Shown: positions 47,400 through 60,179 of the stretch, one piece after another
Layout: the number at the start of each line of letters is the position of its first letter
Numbering within the stretch: position 1 is the first letter of the stretch
Origin: Ceratotherium simum simum
Lineage: Eukaryota; Chordata; Mammalia; Perissodactyla; Rhinocerotidae
Assembly (NCBI RefSeq): GCF_000283155.1
Contig: NW_004454182.1
Coordinates: 4,871,122 to 4,935,121, forward strand
Length of the DNA stretch: 64,000 nt
Direction of reading: 5' to 3'
Position numbers and translations under genes: made by a program
The notes under the pieces: model-generated
The model's input: the letters and a program-made list of their open reading frames with translations, nothing else
What the model was told of the DNA's origin: nothing
Databases searched by the model: none

Positions 47400-48939
47400 T
47401 AGTTGAAGTAAAATAGCAGTGGAGAGTCATAGCTCAGAAGTTGATTACATGAGGCTTGGTTGGAACCAGTGATCTGATTTCAGCATAGTGCTTCAGAATT
47501 TTTATATATCAAACAATAAATATATTGCTGACAAATTTATAGGTTAATATATCATCTACATTATTTAGCTAATTTCAGAGCTACATGGTCATATACTGAA
47601 TATGATCGAACACCCACAGAAATATGACAATGTAAAAAAATCAAATTGATCACAAATCAAAATTAACAAATATCTTAGAAGCTGCTAAACATTGCTTTAT
47701 TACTCTGTAAAATTGTAGAGATATCATCCTTTATCCAGGCTCTTTTGGAAAATTATTTAAATAACATGTAATTAACATAAACAATTTAAAAACTATTGCA
47801 ATTAGCATAGAACAATGAGATACATGTAAAATTGACACCTTTCACTGATTTACCATATTATTAAAAGCACTATTACGTGCACTAGAGATACATTCAATAG
47901 AACATCATATTTTTGTGAAATTTTTTTAATGAGATTAAGCAACTAAACAATACCATTTTTCCAAATCTGTATGTATAGAGATAAGCATTTGAAAAGAGAT
48001 AGCAATGCACCATGAATATCTTTTTGATATTTCAGATAGAGGGAATTTTTCTAATCTCACATCAATAATCATCAGGAAAGAAGTTTAAGATAGGTTGGAC
48101 AGAAGAACACTAACAAAAGAAAGAATAAAGCGGCTTAAACCAGATATGTATTGGAAGAGATGAAATTATTTCCTAGACCCCATGTCACATTTTTAGTGTT
48201 TTTTGAGGGGGCAGGGTGGTGGTGTTCATGGATTAATCTCATTCTTTTAATCCCTTCTGTGCGATTTATTTGCAGAGAACCTTCAAGATTCTTCTAGAAA
48301 TGGAAAGAGCAAACAGGAATCACTAACTTGACAGCTCAAGGGCAGTGATGTGTATGGTAGAATGGTTAATCATTTAGGCTCCAAGACTTCTAGAAAAAAA
48401 ATTTATAGGGCAAGTAGAAGGTCATATTGGATTTATTTATCATAATATGGATCTTACCATTAACCAGTTTCCTGCAAAGGAGCCAATCCAAGATGAAATC
48501 ACTGGGTAGCCACGTGTGCTTCTGGTGTTTCATCACCCCTTCCTTCCTCTGGCCCACCACTGTGATTCCACCATGATTTGAGCTTTTTTCATTGTCCCCT
48601 CACCTCTAGGTACAGAGATTTGTGCATTTCTCTATATTTCAGGACCCCCACCGCAATCTAAATGGTACTACCTTAGTGCCTATTGAAGGATAGGTTCTAC
48701 AGAACGTTTAATAGTTTTCTAATCTCTAATTTTCTCTAATCAAATTTTCCACCAGTCTTTCCCAGTTGCGTTTACTAAAGGCTAATGGTGCCACTCTTTT
48801 CCTAGTAACTTAGTTTTTTCAGTGTTTATTGCTCAGGGACTTTAACCCCAATCTTCAATGAGTTATCAAGATTTGCTAGTTTAACCTCGAAACTTCCAGT
48901 TGTATCTTTCACTAATACTACCCTTATTTGGGCTATTTT
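47400..48939. other. Unassigned AT-rich sequence
   Basis: No gene or repeat recognised between 47,400 and about 48,480. From 48,500 onward C/T-rich text may be an upstream extension of the following L2 relic. Confidence 0.5.
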
Positions 48940-49400
48940 TATCACTTCTAGATTGTTACAGTTGCTCTTTGGCTGGTTTCTAGGCACCAGTTCTTGCCCA
49001 CTCAATCTAACCTCATATAACTGAAAGATTCATGCTGATAAAATACCATTCTCAAAGTTACTCAGACACCCCAAAATCTTCAGTCACTCCCCATTGCCTA
49101 CTGACCAAGGCCAAATCTCCTTTCCTTAAGTATCTACCCTTTCCTATTGACTATCCCATAATCCTATATAACAAGGATATTTTGCATAACTTGGTGTATG
49201 TAGTCCTCAACAATGATATGAAAGTTGACAGTCTTCCATTGGCAACTCTCATCCGCTCCCTTCTACCACTATTGGTTGGAATTTCCTACAGAAACCACAA
49301 GATCAATGTCAAATTTCACTTTATAGAATCCATTCCTGATAACGTCGGCAGGAAATCATCTGACCCTCCTTGAATTTCCCCAGCAATTTTTAAATCTCTG
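48940..49400 (+). mobile_element. L2 LINE remnant
   Basis: TCTAGATTGTTACAGTTGCT, TTTGGCTGGTTTCTAGGCAC, CAAAATCTTCAGTCACTCCC and CATTGCCTACTGACCAAGGC follow the L2 ORF (ctggactattgcaac, ctggtctccctgcctcc, cttcagtggctccccattgcc). The 113-codon frame at 49032-49373 lies inside and is a relic frame. Confidence 0.75.
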
Positions 49401-49869
49401 TCTTTAACTCCCTTTTAGTTTTAGAAATTTGTAGATACCTGTTCTGTTAAACTCTCAGTGAGTTGGAGGCCTCATCATCATTTTTATCATTGTTGTTTCT
49501 CACACCATTATGATGATCGTCATCTGTATGACCGCATCTTTTTTTTACCTGTTGTCTTTTTGCTTTGTACTTAATTTCTGATTTTTAATTTTTTATTATG
49601 AGCTATATCATAAGATTAAAGGTTTAGATACAATGTGTAAACAATTTTTAAAAAAATAAACATAAGTGCCTACCATCCAGCTTAAGAAATAAAACAGAAC
49701 CCATAAACTTTGAAGGCTTCGATGTTCCTTCCTGCTCTCAGACTGGCAGATGAAATGACACTGCATTCTGGGTTTAATTTTTAAATCCTTGATTATAATT
49801 AAATTGAGCATCTTACTATGTATTGGCATCTGTTTTCATCTGTAAAATACCCATTCATTTATTTCGTCT

Positions 49870-52604
49870 CTTTTTCTATTGTCTTTTAAAAATTTTATTA
49901 ATCGGAGTTCTTTTTGTATTCTGGATATTAGCCCTGTGTCAGTATGTTTTCTGAGAATTTTCTTCCAGTGAGCAGCTTATCTTTTCACTTACTTTATGAT
50001 GTCTGTTGATAAACAATGGTTGTTAATTTTAAAGTAATAGAATTTATCATTCTTTACCGCAATGGTTAGTAATTTTTGTGTCTTGTTCGATCCTTTCCTA
50101 TTCTGAAATCATGAAGACAATCTCCAATGTTGTCTTCTAAAAATTTTAAAGTTTTGCCTTGTATAGTTAAGTACTTCTTCAATCTGGAATTGCTCTTAGA
50201 ATAAGTTGTGAAGTAAGAATCAGGCTTCATTTTTCTTCTTTTTTCAGATGGAAATTGCCAAAGCATAAGAAATGGTCCATACTTTCCACACTGTTCTTCA
50301 AAGCTAGCTGTGTAATATGTCAAAACTTCTATAATACACAATAATACAAGCAAGAACTTTTCCTTGTTTTGTTCACTGACTTATCCCAAGCACCCACAGC
50401 TATCCCTGACACAGTAGGCATTCAATAAATGTTTGTTGAATGAATACGTTTGGATCTGTTTCTAAGCTCTCTATTCTCATACACTGGTTTAATTGTTTAT
50501 CCCAGAATGAATATCTCATTTACAATTGCCATAATTTTGTCTGTTCTTGGAATGTAGTTTTGCACATAAATTTTTTGTCAACCTGGTAAGTTCAACAAAC
50601 CAACCAACCAACCTTTTGGGATGTTCGTTGAAATGTCATGTAATCCATAGATAATTTAGGCCTTATGAACACCTTTAAAACAATTTATTGTCCTAATCAT
50701 AAACATGGTCTATGTTTCTCTTTCTTTAGATCTTTTAAAATGCCTCATAATATATATATATATATTTTTTTTTAATTTTTTGTTTATTGCAATAACATTG
50801 GTTTATGACATTGTAAAAATTCAGGTGTACATCATTGTACTTCTATTTCTGCATAGATTACATCATGTTCACCACCAAAATACTAATTACAACCCATCAC
50901 CACACACATGTACCGAATTATCCCTTTCACCCTCCTCCCTCCCCCCTTCCCCTCTGGTAACCACCAATCCAATCTCTGTCCCTATGTGTTTGTTTATTGT
51001 TGTCATAATATATTTTTAAAATAATTTTTCCCATAAAACTCTTAGCGTCTTTCTTTAAATTTTCCTACTAGATACTTTGTGTATGTATGTGTGGCTGCAT
51101 AACCACCTGTGTACATGTGTATGCGCATGTATATACATAATATTTTCCATTGTTGGTGTTGCTTGTGGTTAGAAATGTAATTGATTTTTTTTGGTACTAA
51201 CTTTGTGCTAAAAAGTCTTATCTCAATAATTTATTCTAGTAATTTATATAGTTTTTTATAGTAGGTAGTGCTATCATTTTAAATAAGGATAATTTTGATT
51301 ATTTCTTTCCATAACTTAGAACTTTTATTTTTGTTTCTATTTTATTATTGTAAACAGAACCTACAGGATGTTGAAGGGAAGTGGTGGTGGTGGGTATTCT
51401 TGTTCCTGAAATAAAGGGAAAACTTTTACCATTTTGCAATAATTTTTCATGTTGCTTTAGGGCTTTCTAAAAATATGTTGTTGGTTTTTAAAAGTTTCTT
51501 TCCATTTCTATTTTGCTAAGTGATTTTGTTGAACTTATAGATTGCAATTTTTTTCATCTATTGATATAACCTAAGGGTTTTCACCCCCATTGAGTCTGTT
51601 AAAGTGGCAAATTAGCTAAATAGGTTTTCAAATGTAGAAGCTATATTATAGTCCTGGGGTAAATCCATCTTGTTGATGATGTATTATCTTTTTAAAACTA
51701 ATTCTGGTTTCATTTAGCTAATATTCTGTTTAGGATTTTTGCATCTATATTTACAAGTGGGAATAACCTATAATCTAATGTTCTTGTAATGTCCATTCCT
51801 GCATTAGTATCAGCTCTCTAATAACCTCATAAAACTCTCTGGAAGGGTTTGTGCAATGTGAAACATATTTTTGTTGAATACATTGTGGAACTGGCATACA
51901 AAACTCTCCTACCCTGGGATTTCATTGTTGTGACTGTTTTCAAGTACTGATAAAATTTCTCCAACAAGTATAGTAGTAGTTTAGTTTCTATATTTTAAAA
52001 TCTATTTTAGCAATTCATACATTTCGGATTTTGTTTTTCTAATTTGACTGTCTTCAAACTTTTTGACATAATAAAGTATTCAAAATATTCTCTTATTATG
52101 TTTTTAAATCACTGGGGTATTTAATAAAAAAATGAACATTTCTATTTCTAACAGTGTTTGTCTATATTCCTTTTATTTATTTATATTTTAATCAAGCTTG
52201 ACTTAGGTTTGTCAATTTTACAAAACTTTTCAACAAACCAAGCTTTGGCTTTGTGGAGTCATCTATTTAATTATTTTCTTTTTCATGAATTCTGCTCATA
52301 TTAAAATATTCCTTTCTACTTGCTTTAGATTTATTTTATTGGTTTTTTTTTTTTGGAACCGTTATTTTGAATACTTAGTTTATCTAATTTTCAGTTTTCT
52401 TTCTTTTCCAATATAACCATTTAACACTGTAAATTTCTCCCCACACACTGCCTTAATTTAGATCCCACAAGTTTTGATTTGTTATTGATCAGTTGTAAGT
52501 GTTTCTAAAGGCCTTTATGGTACTCTCTTAGACCCGTGAGTCTATCCTCAATTGTTTGTTTATTTTGGTCTTTTTAAATTACTGATTTCTTTCTTAATTG
52601 AGTT
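49870..52604 (-). mobile_element. Second long decayed L1 LINE, minus strand
   Basis: At 50066-50353 the minus-strand frame reads MKPDSYFTTYSKSN and FLEDNIGDCLHD, the decayed ORF2 C-terminal segment KLD-x-LTPYTKIN...LLEENIGENLHDIG. Moving right, TAAATCCATCTTGTTGATGA, GCATCTATATTTACAAGTGG, TTGTGGAGTCATCTATTTAA and GATCCCACAAGTTTTGATTT match progressively upstream ORF2 sequence. A younger L1 (50756-51002) is inserted, and an L2-like 3' piece lies at about 50,368-50,447. The right end is cut by an LTR at 52605. No intact frame. Confidence 0.78.
50745..51013 (-). mobile_element. Younger 5'-truncated L1 insertion, minus strand
   Basis: A reversed L1 3' end of about 250 bp (ATTCAGGTGTACATCATTGT, TACATCATGTTCACCACC, CCTCCCTCCCCCCTTCCCCT) with its poly-A as a T run at 50765-50773. 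Target-site duplications TCATAATATAT are perfect at 50745-50755 and 51003-51013. It splits the older L1. Confidence 0.9.
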
Positions 52605-53062
52605 TGTAGGGGAGGAAAACTCTTCCTTTCTCAGTTCTTTGACTGGTCTAATACTTAAATTGATGTTAGATAGATTAACAGGAGAAAAATAAATTTAATT
52701 TTGTACATACAGGAGCCCAAAGATAGGAGGTTCAAAGAAGTGACCAAAACAGGCAGATTTTATACCTTTTAGACAAAGAAACAGTACATTTCTGAAGAAT
52801 TGACAAGACAAAAGAGTTTGAGCTTGGGGTAGCTAGTAACAAGGTTTGTTTATACAGCCTTCTCAGCCCTGAATTCTCTCTCTCTGGTGATCTCTACCTC
52901 CTGGTACAGGGAGGGTATCTTTCACATGGGAGATTTATTTCCTGCTTTCAGGGGGACAGAGGAGGGTCAGAATGTCCTCCTTGCATCTGCTGTAACTTTA
53001 ATTCAAAATAACCAATATGCCAAAGTGGTATATTTTGGGGTGGTATATTCTCTGCCACCTCA
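52605..53062 (-). mobile_element. Class-I-type retroviral LTR, minus strand (copy 2)
   Basis: Bounded on plus by TGTAGGGGAGGAAAACTCTT and TCTGCCACCTCA, 458 bp, flanked by 4 bp duplications AGTT at 52601-52604 and 53063-53066. A 4 bp duplication fits ERV1-type integration. Same family as 40759-41329 but with deletions. The 70-codon plus frame 52887-53099 is a shadow. No internal proviral sequence adjoins. Confidence 0.65.
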
Positions 53063-53137
53063 AGTTGTAGTCATTCAAGGTAGTCTGTATGAAATTTAAA
53101 CTTTGAAATTTGTGGCTACTTCTTTTATGCTCTAGGA

Positions 53138-53580
53138 CAGTGTTTCTCAAACTATCTTGTTCAAGGAGCATTTTCTTTTAAATTTCCTGTCCATCGTGGC
53201 CAATACTTTTGTAAAACACAGTAAATTGATAAATAATGTCAGTAGAAAAATAATACTTTAAAAGGCATACAAAATGCAAACTCACATTTTATTATTTACT
53301 TCAACAAACAGAAATTTGCATTCCAATAAATATAATCAGAACAAAATAACAATGGAAAAAAAAGAAGTTATAAAAACTGAATATATTGTTCACTAAAATC
53401 ATACATATAGGTGAATAATATAAAGGATTGCTATTAGGCTCATAACTCTGTCCTGTTATCATAACAAAAATATAATACTTTCTAAGTGCTTACTATTAGT
53501 TTCTGAACTTGTTTTGTCGGGACTGTTAACAGGCATTCAAAAATCAGTCTTGTCTGTGGACTACAATGTGAGAAGCATTG
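53138..53580. mobile_element. hAT-type DNA transposon remnant
   Basis: CAGTGTTTCTCAAACTATCT at the left and AATGTGAGAAGCATTG at the right form imperfect terminal inverted repeats 443 bp apart, bordered on the left by CTCTAGGA, a hAT-like target. The AT-rich interior has no open transposase frame. Subfamily not assigned. Confidence 0.65.
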
Positions 53581-53811
53581 ATGTCCAACACGACGTTTTT
53601 TCTTAAATGTTACCGTTATATTCCAGTTTCTGGAATGGAATTGTTTGCTATTCACAACTTCTCTACCTTTCTTGATTTCTGGAGTGTTGATTTATAAATT
53701 TTTGAATATTAAAATCTTCCATTATGGTGGTAGATTGGTCCATTTCTTCTATAGTTCTGCCAATTTTTGCTCTATATATTTTGAAGCTATGTTATTTTAT
53801 TTTTAAAGATA

Positions 53812-54060
53812 ATACAGTATAATGATTAAGAATATGGGTTCTATAATTAGTCTACTTTGATTGGAATACAAGCTACATGACATTGGACAAGATTCTTAAC
53901 ATAGAATCTTAAATTTCTTCACCTATAAAAATGGAGATATGAATCATATCTACCACATGGATAGGATGGTTGCTGAAAAGTTAATGAGATAATGTATGTA
54001 GAGTACTTGAGTGATACTTTTATAGTAAGCCCTTAATAAACATTAACTAATACAATTATT
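53812..54060 (+). mobile_element. MIR SINE remnant, nearly full length
   Basis: ATAATGATTAAGAATATGGG, CATTGGACAAGATTCTTAAC, AATTTCTTCACCTATAAAAA, TAATGAGATAATGTATGTAG and TAGTAAGCCCTTAATAAACA give the whole MIR order. The best preserved MIR here. Confidence 0.85.
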
Positions 54061-54194
54061 GTTATTTCCTAAAGTTGTCTATCTAATATATATTCATTAA
54101 ACACTTATTAAGTAAATATTAAATAAATGTAAAGAGCTAAACTAAATTAATGCAGATTGTTTCATGTTACATGTGGAAATGGCACAGAGAAATC

Positions 54195-54330
54195 AGCCAC
54201 AGATTTGAATACCTGCTTCAACACTTCTAGCTTTGGGGGTCTATGAACGATTTTCCTAATATCTCTAAGTTTCAAGGTCTGTATTTGTAGAATGAAGGCT
54301 AATAAATACCCAGTTCTGCCATTTCATACC
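54195..54330 (+). mobile_element. MIR SINE fragment
   Basis: ACAGATTTGAATACCTGCTT, CTTCTAGCTTTGGGGGTCTA, TATCTCTAAGTTTCAAGGTC and TTTGTAGAATGAAGGCTAAT follow the MIR core. Confidence 0.65.
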
Positions 54331-54334
54331 TTTT

Positions 54335-56090
54335 GAAAAATATAGCAGTGCCTTCATGGCTTAACATAAGTAATTAGCATAGGGATTTTAGGTTCTTGTC
54401 AGGACCAATGGAGATTATGATTTTCGTTGGTGATGGAAGTGGGAAATATGGTGCCTCTCACAAGACACTAATTAGATGACTGCCATCCTTACCTGTTATT
54501 CTGGCCCTGACAACTAACAATATAATCCAAAGGAAAAAGCTACATACAGATAAAATAGCATGCCACTGCCCAATTTTTATTTTTAAAATGTTATCTTTAA
54601 TATAATTGTGTTCTCAATATCTATGAGACCTATAAACCAAAATCATTTTTGGATTCCAAAGTTCTCTGTATAAAAGACATTCAGGATGCTAATAAAATGG
54701 TAGTAGAATTTAGTATGAGTGTTGTTAGTGAACACAACTCTTGGAAACAACATTGGCATAGAGGCAATTATGGCACAAAACACTCCCAATACCACTTGAG
54801 GGTCCCCCTTACTACAGGGTTTAGGATTCAACTTCCCAAACAATTTAAAAAGAAGTGTGTTTAGTTATGATTTTACTGGATGCGTTCCTGTTATATTAAG
54901 TATGTTCTAGGGGAATGGTGATTACAGTGGACCCCCCCATCAATACCAGCGATGTTTGTGGTGGCAATTGAAATATTGGAACACAGAATATTCCAAGACA
55001 TTTCTTGCAAACTCACCTCAAATGTCATATTCCTAAAAAACATGGTACTTAGTATTTAATGAATTATTGAATAATGAATTTTCTTCGGTTTTACATGCCA
55101 TATTGAAAATTGTTTAGAAAATTAAAATTATATTTTGGTCTTACTCATCATGGATAGTGTGTATGTATGTATTTCTTTATGCTATATTTTCTAGAATTTC
55201 TTTATTTTTCCAATCCTGTAACTCGAGCTGATATTTCCATATACTAGTCTCAATTTATTTACTCAAAAAACTTATCTGGGAAAAAAATGTATTATCTTAA
55301 CTGAAAAAGGAAACACATATTTCTGAAACAGTGCATTCACTGGAAACATAGTAAATATGATTGCAAAGAATTGGAATTCAATTTTCTTAGCTCCATATGA
55401 TAACCAAATTTTTAGTTTGTGAATCCCAAATAACACAGAGTACCACAACAGAGCAGTGCATCGGTATTAATGTTTTTTTTTAAATTTCCTTCTGATGATA
55501 AATATATGATTATTGTTGAGTATTTGGAAAAGTGTTAATTTAAAAATTAAAATTGCTCATAATTATCCATTCTCACTTATAAATTAAAATTAGAACTAAT
55601 ATTTTATATATTTCTTTCCAGTCTTTTTTCAATTTATTTTAAGTGAATTGAGAGTTTACTGTGCACTTAATTTATATGTGTGTTTATGAAAACAAATACA
55701 TGCTCTAAATAAATATCTAAATAAATTATCAAAACAATTTCCTAACGATTATGGAGAACACTCATGTACTTCATGGTGCTAAAATTTAATCCTCTTCTAA
55801 TTCTTTACAACCATGCCATCTACTTACTAATCCATATTGATTTTTAAACAAATAAGCATGCTCATGACCACAATTCACATTTTATTCTATAAACTGTTCT
55901 TTCTCTTCTGGACTGGTTTTCCTATTCCCGCTAGAGACTGAGGTTAAAGTTGCTGTTCTATTGACAAAATTCTAGTATTGGACCCTGCAATGATTCACGT
56001 GGGTGTGGAATTATTTCCCTTGAAAAGCAGCAAGGGAGTGCTAAGATGGTAAAGTAATAATTACTTCCTTCAGCTGCAATAGTTTAGGGA
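54335..56090. other. Unassigned AT-rich sequence
   Basis: No gene or repeat recognised. The overlapping frames at 54,643-54,864 on both strands lack support. Confidence 0.5.
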
Positions 56091-56094
56091 AAAG

Positions 56095-56560
56095 CTCAAA
56101 GACATATGGGCTGAATATTTAGCAGGCAGTGATGATGGTGGGGTCACAGATATGACTCGGTGGGATGCTAGCAAAGCAGTATTGCAGGGAAAATTGATTG
56201 AAATCTTTGCCCAAAAGAAAAGGGAAAGGCAAGTACAAATACCGGAGTTAGGGACTAAAATTAGGAACCTCCAAAAGGAGCATATTAAGAAGGGTAAGGC
56301 TAAAACTAATTGATTTAGAAAATGCCAAGGGGAAACTTAATAGGATTCTAAATGAGGGAATGGAGTGTCTAATAAAGCTCAGTAAGAGCAAGTTTTCATC
56401 CCATGGTAATAAAGCAGATACTATCTCCGCCTGCTAACTTAGAGGGAGAACACAATTGAGACTAATTACGGAAATTACGGGACAAAAAGGGGCTCCCCTG
56501 CAGCCCCCACGAAACAAGAACCAGTATTGTTCTTTATTATTCTCTCACAGGCACATAGAG
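56095..56560 (+). mobile_element. LINE ORF2 relic, L1-like linker region, plus strand
   Basis: From 56101 one frame reads DIWAEYLAGSDDGG, then TRWDASKAVLQGKLIEIFAQ and KKRERQVQIPELGTKIRN up to a stop near 56313. A shifted frame continues LENAKGKLNRILNEGMEC with SHGNKAD, and after another shift KLRDKKG precedes an LYYSL-like end. The order (WDA-x-KA-x-x-x-GK-x-I, basic coiled stretch, GNK, then rDk-x-G before a YYS-x-LY motif) is that of the L1-clade segment between endonuclease and reverse transcriptase. Frameshifts and stops show it is dead. It differs from the other L1 copies here in strand and in apparent subfamily. Confidence 0.55.
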
Positions 56561-59500
56561 CATTAAAATTTGTGTGTTATTTTAAAGTTTCTAGACTCAG
56601 TTGATCACAATAAAATGTAATCTACTTCATTCAACGTACTGTCTATATGTCTGTACATTTATGATGTTTCAATAGCCACTCTGTTAAAATAATGTGGAGT
56701 TTGGGACATGACGTGAAAAGTAATGTAATATTGTGAAAAGGCCACCAGACTAGGAATCAGAGGGCCTTTTGTCTAGTCTTACATCTTGTTAAATGATTTT
56801 CCTAAGTTCCTACATAAAAATCAAAAATCTGGCTCCTCCATTTGAGTTTAACAGAAACAGCTATATATTATTCTTCCAGAACTATCAAAAGATTGAAAGA
56901 AAAGCGGTAAATATTACAACAAAACTGTCTGGGAGACCATTTGTGCCAAAGAAGAGATGAGAAAATTAAAGGACGATAATAATGAAGTGACTAAATCTAA
57001 CCGCATAAGATGACTTGCTAAGTGTTACGTGATGATAATTGAGCTACAGTTAGTTGAGTGCATACTATATCAGGTGTTTCGTTGTTATAAGAGAAATGCC
57101 TTCTTTCTTCCAATGGCTCAGGACCAAATTGCAGACCAACAGACATGGAAGAGATAACAATACCGAGCAACATATGGGTTTGCCATTTATTACCTGTGTA
57201 TATTCCAATAACATTTTCAAATTAAAAGTATTACTTTGAGCAATTTGACACTTTAAACATTTAAACTTTTTCCCAATACATAAAAAAATCTTAGTGTTTA
57301 ATAGATTTTTTCAAATATAATTTTGCTTATTTTAACTGGTGAAAAGAGAAGGAAAAACTGTGTGTTTACTTTCTAGTTCAGTTTGGTAAGGTCAGACAGT
57401 GAAACTGTTTGGTGAATAATTCATTTATCTACACATTTGTCTCTGCTTAACTTAAAGAATTGGTACTCAAATAGGTTCACCTTAACGCACTACTCTGTTA
57501 TGCATTTTGTATCAAACGATGTAACCCCCAATTTTAGATCCTCAAATAGTTAAAACTGCAAAATCATTTGGTTGAACAGGTTATTTTAAGGATTTAAAGG
57601 AAGTAATATAATCAAGAGACTTAAATATGAAAGAAAACTTTTCATTCATTCGTATACATAATACATAATATAATATTATCGTCTTGAAAAAGTGTAATTT
57701 TATGTATCTTCAAAAATAAATCCAAGCAAAAATGTTAACGGAGAAATACTTACTTTAGAATTTACGAATTTTAACGAAGCATACTATATACTATGAGCAG
57801 ATTTTGTGTATGTGCAATATTTAATGCAATTCAGCCAATATTAAATACCTAATATGCAAAAGGCACTTTGCTTATTGTAAAATATCTAAAAACCTACAAA
57901 AGTTATAAGTTCTTATTACAATGCATGATGAAGTTGAAGAGAATCCTTCTTTCTCACGTAATTTTTTAGTGCCAGGGAAGACTATTGAAAAGATGCAATA
58001 TAAATAGATTCTAGGAAGGCGTGAAACTGCCCATTTCATGCCTCTCTATTCATCTACTAATTTTTCACGTTAAACCACATACGATCACGACTGGTCACAC
58101 TGAGAAAGTAAGGATGAGCTGAAAAGAATATAGAAATTCTGGGGATATCTCCTTTGATTGTTTGTGGCAGTATCATTAGAAAAGGAGGGGGGTTTGGTTT
58201 CCTGGGACATTGTCCATTGCGGTGGGCTTCCCAGGTGAGCCATAGAGATCCACCCTCACCTGTTATGAATGTATAAGTTCTAACAGGAAGACCAGTAGAG
58301 AAACTCACAATAAATACAGACTATAAAAGAGAAACATGAGACTAAAATATGAAAGGATGATCAATTTAGATGTAAGTGCTTCATAGGATGATAGAACATG
58401 TACAGACATAAGCAAATGAAGAGACTGGGGCTGTAATTCTTAAGGAGCACATAGTAAGGGAGAGAACCTGGTAGCTTTTCTCTGGTCTTCATGACAAAGG
58501 TGAAAATTTACCTATTTAAATAATGAGAAAATATATTTATTTTTAGTTTTTGGAAAAGGAAATTGTGTATAAAAGCATGTATGAAAAAAATAATTCTTGA
58601 AGATATGTGCATTCAAGTTACCTGTATGAATATTAATTTTATGCAAAATCTAGAATGATCTGTAAAATCTTGTTGACAGAATTATTAACTTGAACTTCTT
58701 TAGCTGCTTAACCATCTATGCTGCATAGTGAGTACTGTTGTCCCACAGTCTTCTTTAAAAAGATTTTAATTAGCTTTAATTTGAAAAATTAATGTTCTAC
58801 TGCTGATATAATGAAAGGGATTAGCAGAAATAAAATTTTAAAAAGAACACTTTAGATATATTTATGTTCATGTCAGAATGTTTTATAACTCTCTTTTCAA
58901 ATTCTCAAATATTTTAATTTTTTTCAATGTTTATTTGTTTTTCAAAGCAGAAATCGGATTGTGTAATTCTGATGTTACTGTCATGTTGATTTTATAACTT
59001 TGTACATTTTTTCTCATTGAATTTTTTTATCCACTGAATATATTGATTTAAAGTAAGAAATGCTCCAAGTCAACAGTAATAATAAGTTTTGGAATTTTGT
59101 GTCTAATTAGATTGTTACTATATCAATGACATGATGAAAAATGACAAAATCTTCACCAAAAAGTTTCAAAAATACCAGAAGAAATATTGAAGAACTCTCC
59201 TATAGGCTTTTATCATATTAACAAACTGAATTAGAGGATTAAAAAAATTAGTGACACATATTATTACATTTTGACCAAGGAGGTTTTTCTTTCTTTAATG
59301 TTTTAATATGAGAAACATAAAATCCATGTACATCAAACCTCTAGATGATAGTGTGTATATTAATATACGGTTCTGACAAAGACTGCTGTGTCCTTTCTAC
59401 AAAAAAGCACAACCATGTATCAAAGAACCATCAACCACTGGGACAGCTCTTTGTTTTAACTGATGTGACAAAGGCTCACAAATTCTTTGGGCAAAAAAGC

Positions 59501-60179
59501 GAGGGAAGATCAAAGAGCTTACAGGGGAGCTTCCAATATAAAGGAATGATCTCTATATTTATTCTATTTCAATTTTGAGTAATAGGTATAAAATAGAACA
59601 CTTTTTGGCAAAATACAGGTGTGAACTATATAGATTAAATTTTCAAGAACAATTTATGATAATTGGATAAATATGTTTATTTTTCTTCAGTACTGTGTAA
59701 TTTGGTTTAAACAGTGCTTAACCAAGAATAGATTATTTATTCTTTCATTGATCTAATAAAGTTTGTCTGGTACCTATTGTGTATACTCCAGTCAAGCTCT
59801 GGTCTATAGTATCCAACTTTTAGGTTGAGATGAGAAAACTATTGGGAGTAGAATTTGCTAAGAATAGAGCTTACCACCTCTCATTTTCCTCAGATTCCAT
59901 CTTTAAATGCACTGAAGGCTTCAAGATGGAATCAAAGTAAAATGATAAGAATTTCCAGGCTTCAAGTTGAAAATTACTTTCTCTAAGGAGCCCTGTCTCT
60001 CATGGTTATTTCTTCATGTGAGAGAGACTTTAAGAATATATGTTTAACAATAGCAGAAGGAACAAGCAATTTAAAGGAGATGGATATTTTGACACGGTAG
60101 TGGGAAGCTCTCTGCCTTAAATATTTTTTAAAAAAGAGTGACAAACTCAACAATGATAGACAGTATTTGACCAAACATT
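56561..60179. other. Unassigned AT-rich sequence
   Basis: A faint MIR-like piece may occur near 56,735-56,800. The 83-codon minus frame at 58057-58308 lies in a patch with several CpG sites (TACGATCACGAC, TTGCGGT) but shows no domain. The frame at 59345-59578 likewise has no recognised homology. Otherwise nothing is seen. Confidence 0.45.

Noticed and set aside
40759..53062. A provirus bounded by the two related LTRs
   Set aside because: The LTRs are too divergent, differ in length by deletions, and the 11 kb between them holds SINEs, L2, L1 and unassigned DNA with no retroviral genes in order.
58057..58308. 83-codon minus-strand frame in a CpG-bearing patch
   Set aside because: Alternative frames close within it, no domain is recognised and no convincing exon borders were found, so it is left unassigned.
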